The position numbers and the translations under genes were made by a program. From positions 124,001-188,000 of the forward strand of contig NZ_PJON01000002.1 in assembly GCF_002900975.1 (NCBI RefSeq): a stretch of 64,000 nt of DNA, written 5' to 3'. This document shows positions 44,442 to 53,540 of the stretch, in pieces; the stretch's first letter is position 1; each line of letters begins with the position of its first letter. Source of the stretch: Tabrizicola aquatica. GTDB lineage: Bacteria > Pseudomonadota > Alphaproteobacteria > Rhodobacterales > Rhodobacteraceae. The notes beneath the pieces are model-generated. The model worked only from the letters and a program-made list of their open reading frames with translations, was not told where the DNA came from and did not search any database.

Positions 44442-45164
44442 TCAGGAGGTGACGCGGGCGTAGAGGTTGAAGAGGCCGAAGAGGATCGGTTGGTGGATCA
44501 GGTAGATCACCAGCGAATGGCGGCCGGGAAAGCCAAGGGCGCGGGTCAGCCGCGTGGGAGGGGTGCCACGCCAGAGGTCCAGACGGAGGGCCTTTGCGAT
44601 TGCAATGCCGGCCAGCGCGGGGGCCGCCCAGGGGACAAGGGGCACGTAATCGCCCATCATCGGGCGGGTCTCGGCCAGGCCGGTCCAGACCAGCCAGAGC
44701 GGGTCGAAGGCCGGGAAGCGCCGGCCCCAGGCGGCTGCGAAGATCGCGGCGGCGAGGGCAAGGGTGACGGGCCAGGGCAGGCGGAGGGCGACGAGGCCCA
44801 GCAGGCTGGCGGCGGCGATGGCGTGGAGGATGCCGAACAGGATCGTGCCGCCGGGGACGAACCAGATGCTGGCGAGGGTCACCAGGAGGGCGCCGGCGGC
44901 GATCTTCGCGAAGCGGGTCCAGAAGGCGGGCCAGCGGATGCCCCGACCATGGGCCAGCCAGAGGCTGACCCCGGAGAGGAACAGGAAGCTGCCGGCGATC
45001 ATCCGGGCGAAGTAGTACCAGAAGGGCTGGCTCATCGTATCGGGGGGGATGTAGCCGAACAGGGCCAGGTCGAAGGTGAAGTGAAAGACCACCATGCAGA
45101 GGATCGCCAGGCTTCGCGCGAGGTCGAGCGGTATCAGGCGGGGGGTGGGGTCGGGTGGTGTCAT
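44442..45164 (-). CDS. heparan-alpha-glucosaminide N-acetyltransferase-like membrane protein (DUF1624)
   Basis: 240 residues with six or more hydrophobic segments. IPLDLARSLAILCMVVFHFTFDL holds the conserved acidic residue of the first helix, and SGVSLWLAHGRG and SLVIYLIHQPILFGL are typical of the DUF1624/acyltransferase-3-like group. It may move an acyl group across the inner membrane onto a glycan; the substrate is unknown. The 73-bp repeat copy C begins 46 nt upstream of its start. Confidence 0.82.
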   Translation of the reverse strand: MTPPDPTPRLIPLDLARSLAILCMVVFHFTFDLALFGYIPPDTMSQPFWYYFARMIAGSFLFLSGVSLWLAHGRGIRWPAFWTRFAKIAAGALLVTLASIWFVPGGTILFGILHAIAAASLLGLVALRLPWPVTLALAAAIFAAAWGRRFPAFDPLWLVWTGLAETRPMMGDYVPLVPWAAPALAGIAIAKALRLDLWRGTPPTRLTRALGFPGRHSLVIYLIHQPILFGLFNLYARVTS

Positions 45165-45209
45165 GCCGTCAGAATGGCGCGGTTCGGCGGGGGCCGCAAG
45201 GCTGGCGGG

Positions 45210-45282
45210 TGTCCACGGTGGACAATCCGAGTAAATCTATGTCTATCAAGCACTTGGTCGCGGGCATTAGGGAATTCTTAGG
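45210..45282 (+). repeat. 73-bp intergenic element, copy C
   Basis: TGTCCACGGTGGACA (45210-45224), a 37-nt spacer, then the box at 45262-45282. This is the only copy not placed right after a stop codon. It lies between two minus-strand genes. Confidence 0.85.
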
Positions 45283-45317
45283 ACTTTCCAAGGGCCGTGC
45301 CTGAGGGCTGGCCGAAG

Positions 45318-45435
45318 GCTCGTCGAGCACTTCGTGCACTCCTCGCCTGGTTCCTGGTTTGGCTGGGGAGCCCTGCCCTTGGAATCGGACGACCCCGCGG
45401 CCTGTTGCGACGAGTGCACGAAGTGCTCGAGGAGC
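45318..45435. repeat. 29-nt inverted repeat pair (REP-like) downstream of the TIGR02302 gene
   Basis: Arms 45318-45346 and 45407-45435 are inverted copies matching at all but about three positions. Each contains a small internal hairpin around GCACTTCGTGC. The arms are separated by 60 nt. The right arm ends 8 nt before the TIGR02302 stop codon position at 45443. It could fold into a long cruciform or act as a terminator. Confidence 0.8.
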
Positions 45436-45442
45436 TTTCGCG

Positions 45443-47995
45443 TCAGAACAGTTGCAACAGCCGCTTGAAGTAGTCGAGTTCCTCGCTGGGGCGGGTCAGT
45501 TCGCCGGAACGGCGGCGGAGTTCGTCCAGCAACTCTTGCGCGCGCTGGTTCGGATCGTTTTGCACCATGTTCGAGTCCGAGCCGATCCGCGCCGTATCGC
45601 CCTGTTCGCGGCCCAGGGGATCGCGGCCGTTTGGATCGGCGCTGCCGAATTCCTGATTTTCACCGTCGGCGCCGCGCTGTTCGCGCTGCTCTTCGGCCAT
45701 CGCCTCGCCGAAGTTGCGCATCCCGTCGCGCATGGCCTCCATCGCCTCGGCCTGACGGTCGAGTGCGCCGTCAAGGTCGCCCTGGCGCAGGGCCTCTTCG
45801 GCCTCGTCCATCGCGCGGCCGGCGCGGTCAAGGTTGCGGCGGCCTTCCTCGCCCTGTTCAGAGCCATCGCCAGGCAGCTGGCCGTCCTGCAAGCGGTCCA
45901 GACGGTTGCGCAATTCTTGCTGGCGTTCGGCAAAAGTGCCTTGGCCCTGGCCTTCGCCTTCCTGCTGGCCACCCTGGCCCTGTTGCTGGTCGCCCGGCTG
46001 CTGACCGTCCTGGCCGGGCTGCTGGTCGCCCTGCTGGCCGCCTTCGCCGCGCTGCATGTCGCGGTAGGCTTCGTCCGACAGCTCCTGCTGGTCGCGCAGC
46101 GTGTCGCCAAGTTCGCCCATCGGGCCGCCCTGGCCCTGGCCTTGCCCGCCCTGGCCTTGCACGACCTCCATATTCTCCATCAGTTGGCGAAGCTGTTCCA
46201 TCAACTCGGCAGCTTCGGCGGTGCGGCCCTCTTCCATCAGGCGCTGGAGTTCGTCCAGCATCTGCTGGAGCTGGTCGCCCGACATCATCTGACCCTGCAT
46301 CATGCCTTGCTGCTGCTGGTCGCCGGGATTGCGCTGCGCCTCTTCGGCCAGTTCGCGCATGTAGTCATTCAGCGCCTGCTGCATTTCCTTCATCAGGCGG
46401 TCGATTTCCTCGGGCGAGGCACCGTTGCGGATCGCCTCGTCCAGGCGGTCCTGGGCGCGTTGCAGGCGTTCAAGGGCGTCCTGAAGGTTCCCCTCCTCGA
46501 CCATCAGGGCGATGTTCCACAGCTTTTCGGCAAGCGCATCGCGATCTTCGGTCGACAGGCTGGCCTCTTTCGCCTCCAACTCGCGCATCAGGACGCGAAG
46601 GTGCAGGAAGGCGCGTTCGTGGCGGATGAAGCCATCCGGGGCGAAGGTGACGGCCTTCAGCAGGTCGACCGCGCGCGGGGCGTTGACGCGGTTCCACAGG
46701 ATGTCGCGCCGCATCTCGATCAGGGCGGCGGCGAGGGGGTCGAAAAACCGTTTGCCCGGCAGGGTGACGCTGTAAGGCTCGGACTGGCCTTCCTGCCCGG
46801 CCGCATCGACGGCGGCAAAGACCATGGTCACCGGCAGATTGGCGAAAACGTGTTTCGACAAGTCATCGACGAGGGTTTCAGCGATCTCGACCCGCTCGCC
46901 CGAGAGGGGCATCGGCAGGTCAAGAACCACGGGTTCGACGAGTTCGGGATCGGGGATCAGGCCGTGGCGACGGTCGATCTGCGCCAGGTCCAGCGCGATA
47001 GTGACACGGCCGGCGACGACGCCATAGTCGTCCGAGGCGGTGAAGCCCTGGGTGAAGCGGCCGTCGCCTTCGCGGCCGATCTCGCCCGCGATGCTGATCG
47101 CCGGGGCGGCGTCGGGCAGGGCTGTCACCGCCCATTCGCGGCCGCCGGGGCCTTCGATGGCAAGGTCGCCCGAGCGGGTGACGGTAAAGTCGCGCACGCC
47201 AGCCATGCCGTCGGGGGCGGCGGCGACTTCGGTCGTCTCGGGCACGGGCGGGGGCGGGTCGGCGATGGTCTGGGTGACGGTCAGCGTGCCTTCGGGGCCG
47301 TAGAGGCGGATCTGCAGGCGGGTGCCGGTCGGCACGGAAAGCGTGGGGTCGGTGATGTCGTTCAGGTAAAGCGAGGGCTTGCCGGTATAGGCCGGGGGCT
47401 GGGCCCAGGCCTCCCAACTGGGGCCGCCAGGCATGGCGATGGCCGGGCCGGGGGCAAGCCCGGTGACCGAGGCCGCGCGCCAGAACGAGCCGAACATCAG
47501 CGCCATGACAAAGGCGGTCAGCGCGACGTAGCGCAGGCTGAACGGGTCGCGCGACGACAGGCGCAGGTCGGGCTGGACCGGGCGCGCCGTGGCGGCGCGG
47601 GCGGCCATCCGCTCTTGATGCGCCTGCCACACGGCCAGCGACGCAGGGTCCGCGGTGCCGATGGCCTGGGTGTCGCGCAGCGCGGCGATGGGGCGGCCGG
47701 GCATGGTGGCGTCCAGGCGGTTCAGCGCATCGGTTACTGTCGGCTTGCGAAAGCGGCGAATCCCGATGGTCAGAAGGACAAGCGCAAGGACAGCGACCAC
47801 ACCGCCCGCGATCTGGGCGTAAAGCAGCGGCCCCAGGTCCTGCAGCCCGAAGGCCAGCACGGCCAAGGTCAGCAAAAGCAGCGACCACAGCGGCCAGAAA
47901 GCCCGCGACAGGCGTTCGGCCCACAGGCCGACCAGCGTCAGGCGCATCGGCCAGACGAGCGATTTCAGCGGCGGTTGGGTCTTGGGTCCGGTCAT
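45443..47995 (-). CDS. TIGR02302/DUF4175 family membrane protein
   Basis: 850 residues. Three membrane segments in the first 180 residues (WPLWSLLLLTLAVLAFG, IAGGVVAVLALVLLTIGI, YVALTAFVMALMFGSF), a large beta-rich presumably periplasmic region, and a C-terminal 250 residues dominated by Gln, Gly and Glu with repeats such as GQGGQGQGQGG and GDQQPGQDGQQPGDQQQG. This fits the TIGR02302 family of alphaproteobacteria. Its function is unknown. It lies 39 nt after lysA on the same strand, a conserved neighbourhood in Rhodobacteraceae. Confidence 0.92.
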   Translation of the reverse strand: MTGPKTQPPLKSLVWPMRLTLVGLWAERLSRAFWPLWSLLLLTLAVLAFGLQDLGPLLYAQIAGGVVAVLALVLLTIGIRRFRKPTVTDALNRLDATMPGRPIAALRDTQAIGTADPASLAVWQAHQERMAARAATARPVQPDLRLSSRDPFSLRYVALTAFVMALMFGSFWRAASVTGLAPGPAIAMPGGPSWEAWAQPPAYTGKPSLYLNDITDPTLSVPTGTRLQIRLYGPEGTLTVTQTIADPPPPVPETTEVAAAPDGMAGVRDFTVTRSGDLAIEGPGGREWAVTALPDAAPAISIAGEIGREGDGRFTQGFTASDDYGVVAGRVTIALDLAQIDRRHGLIPDPELVEPVVLDLPMPLSGERVEIAETLVDDLSKHVFANLPVTMVFAAVDAAGQEGQSEPYSVTLPGKRFFDPLAAALIEMRRDILWNRVNAPRAVDLLKAVTFAPDGFIRHERAFLHLRVLMRELEAKEASLSTEDRDALAEKLWNIALMVEEGNLQDALERLQRAQDRLDEAIRNGASPEEIDRLMKEMQQALNDYMRELAEEAQRNPGDQQQQGMMQGQMMSGDQLQQMLDELQRLMEEGRTAEAAELMEQLRQLMENMEVVQGQGGQGQGQGGPMGELGDTLRDQQELSDEAYRDMQRGEGGQQGDQQPGQDGQQPGDQQQGQGGQQEGEGQGQGTFAERQQELRNRLDRLQDGQLPGDGSEQGEEGRRNLDRAGRAMDEAEEALRQGDLDGALDRQAEAMEAMRDGMRNFGEAMAEEQREQRGADGENQEFGSADPNGRDPLGREQGDTARIGSDSNMVQNDPNQRAQELLDELRRRSGELTRPSEELDYFKRLLQLF

Positions 47996-48034
47996 CTTAC
48001 CTGCCTTTGACCGGATGACCCACAGCCTGGGGCG

Positions 48035-49300
48035 TCACAGCCACGCGGGGATGGTATCGCGATTGAGGATTTCGTCAAAGCTTGGACGCGCCCGAATGAC
48101 GGCGAAGTGATCCCCGTTGACTAACACCTCGGGGATCAGGGGCCGAGTATTGTATTCCGACGCCATGACCGCCCCATAGGCGCCCGCACTGCGGAAGGCG
48201 ACAAGGTCCCCTTCGGCGACCAGTGGCAGGTCACGGCCCTTGGCAAAGGTGTCGCCGGTCTCGCACACCGGGCCGACCACGTCGAATTCCTGCGTGGGGG
48301 CGGCGACGGGGGGCTCGGCCACCGGGACGATGTCATGGTGCGCGCCGTACATCGAGGGGCGGACAAGGTCGTTCATCGCGGCGTCGAGGATCAGGAAATC
48401 GCGGCCCTCGCCGTTCTTCACGTAGATGACCTTGGACACCAGGATACCCGCGTTGCCACTGATCAGGCGGCCCGGTTCGATCTCGACCTCGCAGCCCAGA
48501 TCGCCCACGGTCCGCTTGATGAGGGCGCCATAGTCGGTGGGAAGGGGCGGCGCGTCGTTCGTGCGGGTGTAGGGGATGCCAAGCCCGCCGCCAAGATCGA
48601 GCCTTGTGATCGTGTGGCCCTCGGACCGCAGGCGCCGGGTAAGGTCGGCGACCTTGAGGTAGGCCTGTTCGAAGGGCTCCAACTCGGTGAGCTGCGACCC
48701 GATATGCACGTCGATCCCGATGACCTGCAGGCCCGGCAGGCGGGCGGCCTCGGCATAGACTTCGGAGGCGCGGGCGATCGGGATGCCGAACTTGTTTTCC
48801 TTCTTGCCCGTGGCGATCTTCTCATGCGTGCGGGCATCCACGTCGGGGTTCACCCGGATGGTGATCGGGGCGGTCACGCCAAGCGAGGTCGCAACCTCGG
48901 ACAGCGCCCGCAGCTCGGGTTCGCTTTCCACGTTGAACTGCCGGATACCGCCGGTCAGGGCCAGCCGCATCTCCTCCCGGGTCTTGCCGACGCCGGAAAA
49001 GACTATGCGGTCGCCGGGGACGCCGGCCGCCTTGGCGCGCAGGTATTCGCCGCCCGAGACCACATCCATCCCGGCCCCAAGGTTGCCGAGGGTCTTCAGC
49101 ACGGCGACGTTCGAAAGCGACTTGATCGCGAAGCAGACCAGATGCGGCAGGGGCGACAGCGCCTCGGTGAACAGGTTGTAGTGCCGGGTGAGGGTCGCCG
49201 TGGAATAGACATAGAACGGCGTGCCCACGGCCGCGGCGATGTCCGGGATCGCGACATCCTCGGCGTGCAGCGTGCCGTTCTTGTACTGGAAGTGGTCCAT
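48035..49300 (-). CDS. lysA: diaminopimelate decarboxylase
   Basis: 421 residues from the ATG at 49298-49300, preceded by GGGGGTTACG. FYVYSTATLTRHYNLF, CFAIKSLSNVAVLKTLGNLG with the PLP lysine, GAGMDVVSGGEYLRA, VHIGSQLTELEPFEQAY, DLGGGLGIPY and VVGPVCETGDTFAKGRDLP are LysA signatures. It makes lysine from meso-diaminopimelate. Longer upstream reading is non-family and crosses hairpins at 49356-49398. Confidence 0.97.
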   Translation of the reverse strand: MDHFQYKNGTLHAEDVAIPDIAAAVGTPFYVYSTATLTRHYNLFTEALSPLPHLVCFAIKSLSNVAVLKTLGNLGAGMDVVSGGEYLRAKAAGVPGDRIVFSGVGKTREEMRLALTGGIRQFNVESEPELRALSEVATSLGVTAPITIRVNPDVDARTHEKIATGKKENKFGIPIARASEVYAEAARLPGLQVIGIDVHIGSQLTELEPFEQAYLKVADLTRRLRSEGHTITRLDLGGGLGIPYTRTNDAPPLPTDYGALIKRTVGDLGCEVEIEPGRLISGNAGILVSKVIYVKNGEGRDFLILDAAMNDLVRPSMYGAHHDIVPVAEPPVAAPTQEFDVVGPVCETGDTFAKGRDLPLVAEGDLVAFRSAGAYGAVMASEYNTRPLIPEVLVNGDHFAVIRARPSFDEILNRDTIPAWL

Positions 49301-49355
49301 CGTAACCCCCGTCTGTCCGCGCCCTGATACCCGAGCGCCCGACGGGAGCAAAGCG

Positions 49356-49398
49356 CCGATTTCTTCAAAGAAATCGGACCGGAAATCGCGGATTTCCG
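49356..49398. repeat. tandem double hairpin, copy 2
   Basis: Two adjacent hairpins: CCGATTTCTT/AAGAAATCGG (49356-49377) and CGGAAATC/GATTTCCG (49380-49398). They lie between the divergent lysA and quinone oxidoreductase genes. See 3483 and 57525 for relatives. Confidence 0.75.
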
Positions 49399-49460
49399 CT
49401 GCCCCCGGCTGGCCAAGCGCAGCACCCGGGCTAGGATGGCGCAAAGCAAGGGGGAAGCAC

Positions 49461-50435
49461 ATGGCACGCACCGTCATCATCGAGGCCCATGGCGGTCCAG
49501 AGGTCCTGAAACTGGTCGGCCGCCCGGTGGGCGATCCGGGACCGGGAGAGCTGCGCATCCGCCACATGGCCTGCGGGCTGAACTTCATCGACGTCTACCA
49601 GCGCACGGGCCTTTATCCGATGACCCTGCCTGCCGCCCTGGGCATGGAAGCCGCCGGCGTGGTCGAGGCGGTGGGCCCGGGCGTGACCCATGTGAAACCG
49701 GGCGACCGCGTGGCCTATGCGGCACAACCGCCGGGGGCCTATGCCGAGGCCCGCGTGATGCCAGCCGCGCAGGTCTGCCCCCTGCCCGACGGCATCAGCT
49801 TTGATGAGGGCGCGGCGATGATGCTGAAGGGGATGACGGTCCACTACCTCTTCCGCCGCACGACGCCGCTGAAGGCCGGCGATACCGTCCTTTTCCACGC
49901 CGCTGCCGGGGGCGTGGGCCTTCTGGCCTGCCAATGGGCCAGGGCGGAAGGCATCACCCTGATCGCCACCGCCGGCTCGGACGAGAAATGCCGCCTCGCG
50001 CTGGACCATGGCGCCGCCCATGCGATCAACTACCGGACCGAAGATTTCGTGGCCCGCGTCAAGGACCTGACCGGCGGGAAGGGCGTCGATGTGGTGATGG
50101 ATGCCGTGGGCAAGGACACATTCGACGGCAGCCTGAACTGCCTGAAGCCCTTTGGCATGCTGATTTCCTTTGGCAATGCCAGCGGCAAGGTCCCGCCCCT
50201 GGATATCGGCGTCCTCGCGGCCAAGGGCTCGCTCAAGGTCACGCGGCAGACGATCTTCACCCATATCGCCGATCACGCCACCTGCCAGCAGATGGCGCAG
50301 GAGCTTTTCGACATGGTCCTGTCGGCCAAGGTGAAGATCCGCATCGACCAGCGCTTCCCCCTGGCCGAGGTCGCCGAAGCCCACCGCGCGCTGGAGGCAA
50401 GGGCGACCACGGGCCAGACGATCCTGACGCTTTAG
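49461..50435 (+). CDS. qor: NADPH:quinone oxidoreductase (zeta-crystallin/MDR type)
   Basis: 324 residues from the ATG at 49461 with GGGGGAAG upstream. IRHMACGLNFIDVYQRTGLYP, PAALGMEAAGVVEAVG, and the NADPH-binding VLFHAAAGGVGLLACQWAR mark the zinc-free quinone oxidoreductase group of medium-chain dehydrogenases. Typical length (about 325). It reduces quinones or related electrophiles with NADPH. Monocistronic, between lysA and argH blocks. Confidence 0.93.
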   Translation: MARTVIIEAHGGPEVLKLVGRPVGDPGPGELRIRHMACGLNFIDVYQRTGLYPMTLPAALGMEAAGVVEAVGPGVTHVKPGDRVAYAAQPPGAYAEARVMPAAQVCPLPDGISFDEGAAMMLKGMTVHYLFRRTTPLKAGDTVLFHAAAGGVGLLACQWARAEGITLIATAGSDEKCRLALDHGAAHAINYRTEDFVARVKDLTGGKGVDVVMDAVGKDTFDGSLNCLKPFGMLISFGNASGKVPPLDIGVLAAKGSLKVTRQTIFTHIADHATCQQMAQELFDMVLSAKVKIRIDQRFPLAEVAEAHRALEARATTGQTILTL

Positions 50436-50490
50436 GCTTTCTCTTCCCCAAATATCCTCGGGGGGTTTGGGGGGCGAAGCGTCCCCAACA
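50436..50490 (-). repeat. hairpin + GAGGATATTT element, copy 3
   Basis: On the minus strand a stem TTGGGG/CCCCAA (50488-50483 and 50472-50467) is followed by ACCCCCCGAGGATATTTGG and a purine-rich GAAGAGAAAG. It sits between the convergent qor and DUF2834 genes, oriented with DUF2834. The layout corresponds to the copies at 35579 and 62438. Confidence 0.6.
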
Positions 50491-50551
50491 GCCGAGCCGT
50501 TTTGCGTTCTTCACGCAAAATGGCGAGAGGAAAGGCTTGCGCGGAACGCGC

Positions 50552-50872
50552 TCAATGCGATGGGCGGCCCGAGCGGAGGAACAGGTACAGGGGTAGCCCG
50601 CAGCTGACGCCGATGCAAAAGGTCGCCGGGATCGCGACCAGATGCGCCCAGGCGCGGCGGCTGATCGCCTCGGCCAGGATCCACACGGTCAGCGCGATGG
50701 CGGCAATGGTCAGGTCCCAGGTCAGCCCGGTGGTCGAGGCATTGACGTACCAGGCGTCGATCAGGCCGCCCAGACCTGTCCCGGTCTCGCGCATGTGTTT
50801 CAGGAACCAGTACATCGGATGCACCGCGCCCCAGACCGCCAGCGCCAGGAAGGTCAGCCGCAGCGGGGTCAA
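50552..50872 (-). CDS. DUF2834 domain membrane protein
   Basis: 106 residues. MTPLRLTFLALAVWGAVHPM, YWFLKHMRETGTGLGGLIDAW and TTGLTWDLTIAAIALTVWI are typical of DUF2834, which has three membrane helices. The start appears to be a TTG at 50870-50872 that shares TTGA with the stop of the tiny lipoprotein gene upstream, so its translation is probably coupled. Function unknown. Confidence 0.8.
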   Translation of the reverse strand: MTPLRLTFLALAVWGAVHPMYWFLKHMRETGTGLGGLIDAWYVNASTTGLTWDLTIAAIALTVWILAEAISRRAWAHLVAIPATFCIGVSCGLPLYLFLRSGRPSH

Positions 50873-51006
50873 TTGACTGACACGACGCCGATCTGCGCCT
50901 CACCCGTGATCGAGATGCCGGGCTTGGTCGGCGCTTGCGGCTCTCCATCCGCGCCGCAGGCGGTCAGGGCCAGGCAGGCAAGAAGGGGCAGGATCAGGCG
51001 GGGCAT
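50869..51006 (-). CDS. 45-residue lipoprotein between argH and lysA (LptM-like?)
   Basis: ATG at 51004-51006, stop at 50869-50871. The first 16 residues form a lipoprotein signal (MPRLILPLLACLALTA) with the lipobox LTAC at residues 14-17. The mature part starts CGADGEPQAPTKPG and has 29 residues. Tiny lipoproteins of this shape, with a Cys-Gly-x-x-Gly-Pro-like start, lie near lysA/dapF in many proteobacteria and include LptM (YifL), which helps mature the LPS translocon. The place downstream of argH and near lysA supports that, but the motif here is not a perfect match. Overlaps DUF2834 by TTGA. Confidence 0.75.
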   Translation of the reverse strand: MPRLILPLLACLALTACGADGEPQAPTKPGISITGEAQIGVVSVN

Positions 51007-51069
51007 GGGAACCTCATATGCTTTGGCGGGAAGGTGGCAGGCCGGTGGGCCGCTGGCAAGGTCCGGGTT

Positions 51070-52473
51070 TCAGCCCAGCGCCGCCTGCCAGCGCGCCACC
51101 TGCTCGCGCACCCGGTCGGGCGCGGTCCCGCCATAAGAGGTGCGGCTGCGGACCGAGTTGTCCACGCCCAGAACGCCAAAGATCTGGTCCGTGATGCCGG
51201 GATGGACCGACTGCATGTCGGCCAGCGTCAGGTCGGGCAGGTCGCAGCCCTTGGCCTCGGCCATCGCGACCAGCGTTCCGGTGACGTGGTGCGCCTCGCG
51301 GAAGGGCAGGTTCAGCGCCTTGACCAGCCAGTCGGCCAGATCCGTCGCGGTCGAAAAGCCCGAGGCGGCAGCGGTCCGCAGCACCTCGCGGTTGGCGGTC
51401 ATGTCGCTGACCATGCCGGTCATCGCGGCCAGGCCGAGCATGAGGGAATCCGCAGCGTCAAAGACCTGTTCCTTGTCCTCTTGCATGTCCTTGGAATAGG
51501 TCAGCGCCAGGCCCTTCATCACGGTGAACAGCGCCACGGTCGCCCCCAGGATGCGGCCCAGTTTCGCGCGGAGGAGTTCGGCCGCGTCGGGGTTCTTCTT
51601 CTGCGGCATGATGCTGGACCCGGTGGTCCAGCGGTCCGACAGGCGCACAAAGCGGAATTGGGCGCTGGACCAGATCACCAGCTCTTCGGCAAAGCGCGAC
51701 AGGTGCATGGCACAGATGCTGGCGGCGGACAGGAACTCCAGCGCGAAATCTCGGTCGCTGACCGAATCCAGGCTGTTCGCCGTGGGCCGGTCGAAGCCCA
51801 GCGCCTGTGCGGTCATGTGGCGGTCGATCGGGAAGCTGGTCCCGGCAAGGGCGGCGGCGCCAAGCGGGCATTCGTTCATGCGGCGGCGGGCGTCCTCGAA
51901 CCGGCTGCGGTCGCGGGCCAGCATCTCGACATAGGCCAGCATGTGGTGGCCCCAGGTCACGGGCTGGGCGGTCTGCAGGTGGGTGAAGCCGGGCATGACC
52001 CAATCGGCCCCGGCGTCGGCCTGTTTCAGGAACGCCTGCATCAGCCCGGTCAGCCCGGCGATGGCCTGGTCGCACTGGTCACGGACCCAGAGGCGGAAGT
52101 CGACGGCCACCTGGTCATTGCGGCTGCGGCCGGTATGCAGGCGCTTGCCGGCCTCGCCGATCCGTTCGGTCAGGCGGGCTTCGATGTTCAGGTGAATATC
52201 CTCAAGCGCGGGGGTAAAGGGGAACTGTCCGGCCTCGATCTCTGACAAGATCGCGAGCAGGCCTTCCCCAATCGCTTCAGCATCCTTATTGCTGATGATG
52301 CCCTGCGCCGCCAACATGGCGGCATGGGCCCGGCTGCCTGCGATGTCCTGCGCATAAAGCCGCTGGTCGAACCCGATCGAGGCGTTGATCGCCTGCATGA
52401 TCGCGTCCGGCCCGGCCGAGAAGCGCCCGCCCCACATCTGGTTGGCGGAGGTGGAATCGGGGGTGGCGGTCAT
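51070..52473 (-). CDS. argH: argininosuccinate lyase
   Basis: 467 residues. [37 protein letters not shown] (active-site region), [19 protein letters not shown] and the fumarase-superfamily signature [20 protein letters not shown] identify ArgH. It performs the last step of arginine synthesis. It starts 10 nt from the divergent TlpA-like gene, so the two promoters must lie within the coding regions. The tiny lipoprotein gene follows 63 nt downstream. Confidence 0.97.
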   Translation of the reverse strand: MTATPDSTSANQMWGGRFSAGPDAIMQAINASIGFDQRLYAQDIAGSRAHAAMLAAQGIISNKDAEAIGEGLLAILSEIEAGQFPFTPALEDIHLNIEARLTERIGEAGKRLHTGRSRNDQVAVDFRLWVRDQCDQAIAGLTGLMQAFLKQADAGADWVMPGFTHLQTAQPVTWGHHMLAYVEMLARDRSRFEDARRRMNECPLGAAALAGTSFPIDRHMTAQALGFDRPTANSLDSVSDRDFALEFLSAASICAMHLSRFAEELVIWSSAQFRFVRLSDRWTTGSSIMPQKKNPDAAELLRAKLGRILGATVALFTVMKGLALTYSKDMQEDKEQVFDAADSLMLGLAAMTGMVSDMTANREVLRTAAASGFSTATDLADWLVKALNLPFREAHHVTGTLVAMAEAKGCDLPDLTLADMQSVHPGITDQIFGVLGVDNSVRSRTSYGGTAPDRVREQVARWQAALG

Positions 52474-52483
52474 TGTGGCCTCG

Positions 52484-53035
52484 ATGGGTGAAAACGTGCG
52501 GAAAATTCTGGTCGTCCTCTACACGGCCTTCCTGATCGGTGCAAACGCGGCTTCGGCCGATGTGGCTGCCCTGCGTGAGGGCGACATGAAGAAGCTGGCG
52601 CTGCATGCGCAGCCGGTGGACATCCCCGAGGTCGTGCTGCTGGACGCTGCGGACGGCGAGCATAGCCTGGCGGACTATCGCGGCAAGTGGGTGGTCCTGA
52701 ACTTCTGGGCCACCTGGTGCGCCCCCTGCCGGCGCGAGATGCCCTCGCTGGACCGGCTGCAAGCCGCCCTGCCCGAGATTGCGGTGGTGCCGGTGGCGAC
52801 TGGCCGGAACGCGGTGGCGGGGATCGAACGCTTCTACGCCGAGGCCGAGGTGAAGCTGCTGCCGGTCCTGCGCGACCCATCATCCGAACTGGCGCGGGGC
52901 ATGAGTGTCATGGGCCTGCCGGTGACGGTGATCCTGAACCCCGAGGGGCAAGAGGTCGCCCGCCTGATTGGGGACGCGGAATGGGACAGCGACAGCGCCA
53001 AGGCGGTGCTGGCCGCGCTGGTGGCAGGCCAGTAG
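52484..53035 (+). CDS. TlpA-like thioredoxin-fold protein, exported
   Basis: 183 residues from the ATG at 52484; GTG at 52496 is an alternative. A signal peptide or uncleaved anchor ([21 protein letters not shown]) precedes a thioredoxin domain with [26 protein letters not shown], read in parts, giving the WCAPC active site. [22 protein letters not shown] contains the cis-Pro loop. It is a periplasmic thiol-disulfide reductase, possibly for cytochrome c maturation. It converges with the broken RES gene at a distance of 0 nt. Confidence 0.92.
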   Translation: MGENVRKILVVLYTAFLIGANAASADVAALREGDMKKLALHAQPVDIPEVVLLDAADGEHSLADYRGKWVVLNFWATWCAPCRREMPSLDRLQAALPEIAVVPVATGRNAVAGIERFYAEAEVKLLPVLRDPSSELARGMSVMGLPVTVILNPEGQEVARLIGDAEWDSDSAKAVLAALVAGQ

Positions 53036-53497
53036 TCAGCCATCCAGAAGCCGGGGGTCGAAGTCGAAGGGTTCGACCCGCAGGACCTTGACCCGGCCCA
53101 TATCCGGGTGGCGCGGGTTCAGGATCACGTTTGCCTCCAGCGGCACGACGTTGCTTGGGACGCTTAGCGCCAGACAGTCCTGGCTTTGCAGCCAGGCGTC
53201 GCCCAGGGGGCGCGTCTTGTCCTACGGCATGGCGCCGGGAAAGCCCGAGATGCGGCACAGCGCGTCAGGCAGATCGTATTCCACCGCCCTTTGGACCGGG
53301 ACTTTCCCCTTCCGGCGCCGGTCGCGGGGCAGGTTCACGAAAACCTCCAGGGCCGCCAGCGCAAGGGACGAGGCGCAATAGACCGCCGGCAGGCCAGGGC
53401 TGTTCCACCGGCCGCCATGTTTGCGCGTGCCCTCACCGGACAGGCCGGGAAGCTGATCGGGATCGACCAATTGCCACAGACGCACCACTTCCCCCAT
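53036..53497 (-). pseudogene. RES-domain toxin gene broken by an in-frame amber codon
   Basis: From the ATG at 53495-53497 the frame reads a RES domain (VVRLWQLVD, GEGTRKHGGRWNSPG, VYCASSLALAALEVFVNL). It meets TAG at codon 92 (53222-53224) and then continues in the same frame for 61 more codons to TGA at 53036-53038. The second part (DKTRPLGDAWL, LSVPSNVVPLEANVILNPRHP, VEPFDFDPRLL) is the normal RES C-terminal region. At the stop position relatives tend to have Trp, so TGG to TAG is likely. RES toxins (ParT type) deplete NAD or modify proteins and pair with an Xre/DUF2384 antitoxin; none is adjacent here. Confidence 0.88.
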
Positions 53498-53540
53498 GTT
53501 TCCGCAATGCGTCAGCGGGGGAAGCGGCAAATTGTTCCCG

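Noticed and set aside
42183-45281. 1032-codon open frame on the plus strand opposite pheT
   Set aside because: It is a high-GC shadow of pheT with low-complexity Arg/Gly/Asp content and no domain. pheT has all family motifs.
45359-48010. 883-codon plus-strand open frame opposite the TIGR02302 gene
   Set aside because: The Leu/Ala-rich reading is the mirror of the Gln/Glu-rich coding strand; the minus strand encodes a recognised family.
53498-53540. Antitoxin gene upstream of the RES remnant
   Set aside because: Only 43 nt lie between the RES start and xthA, too short for any antitoxin.
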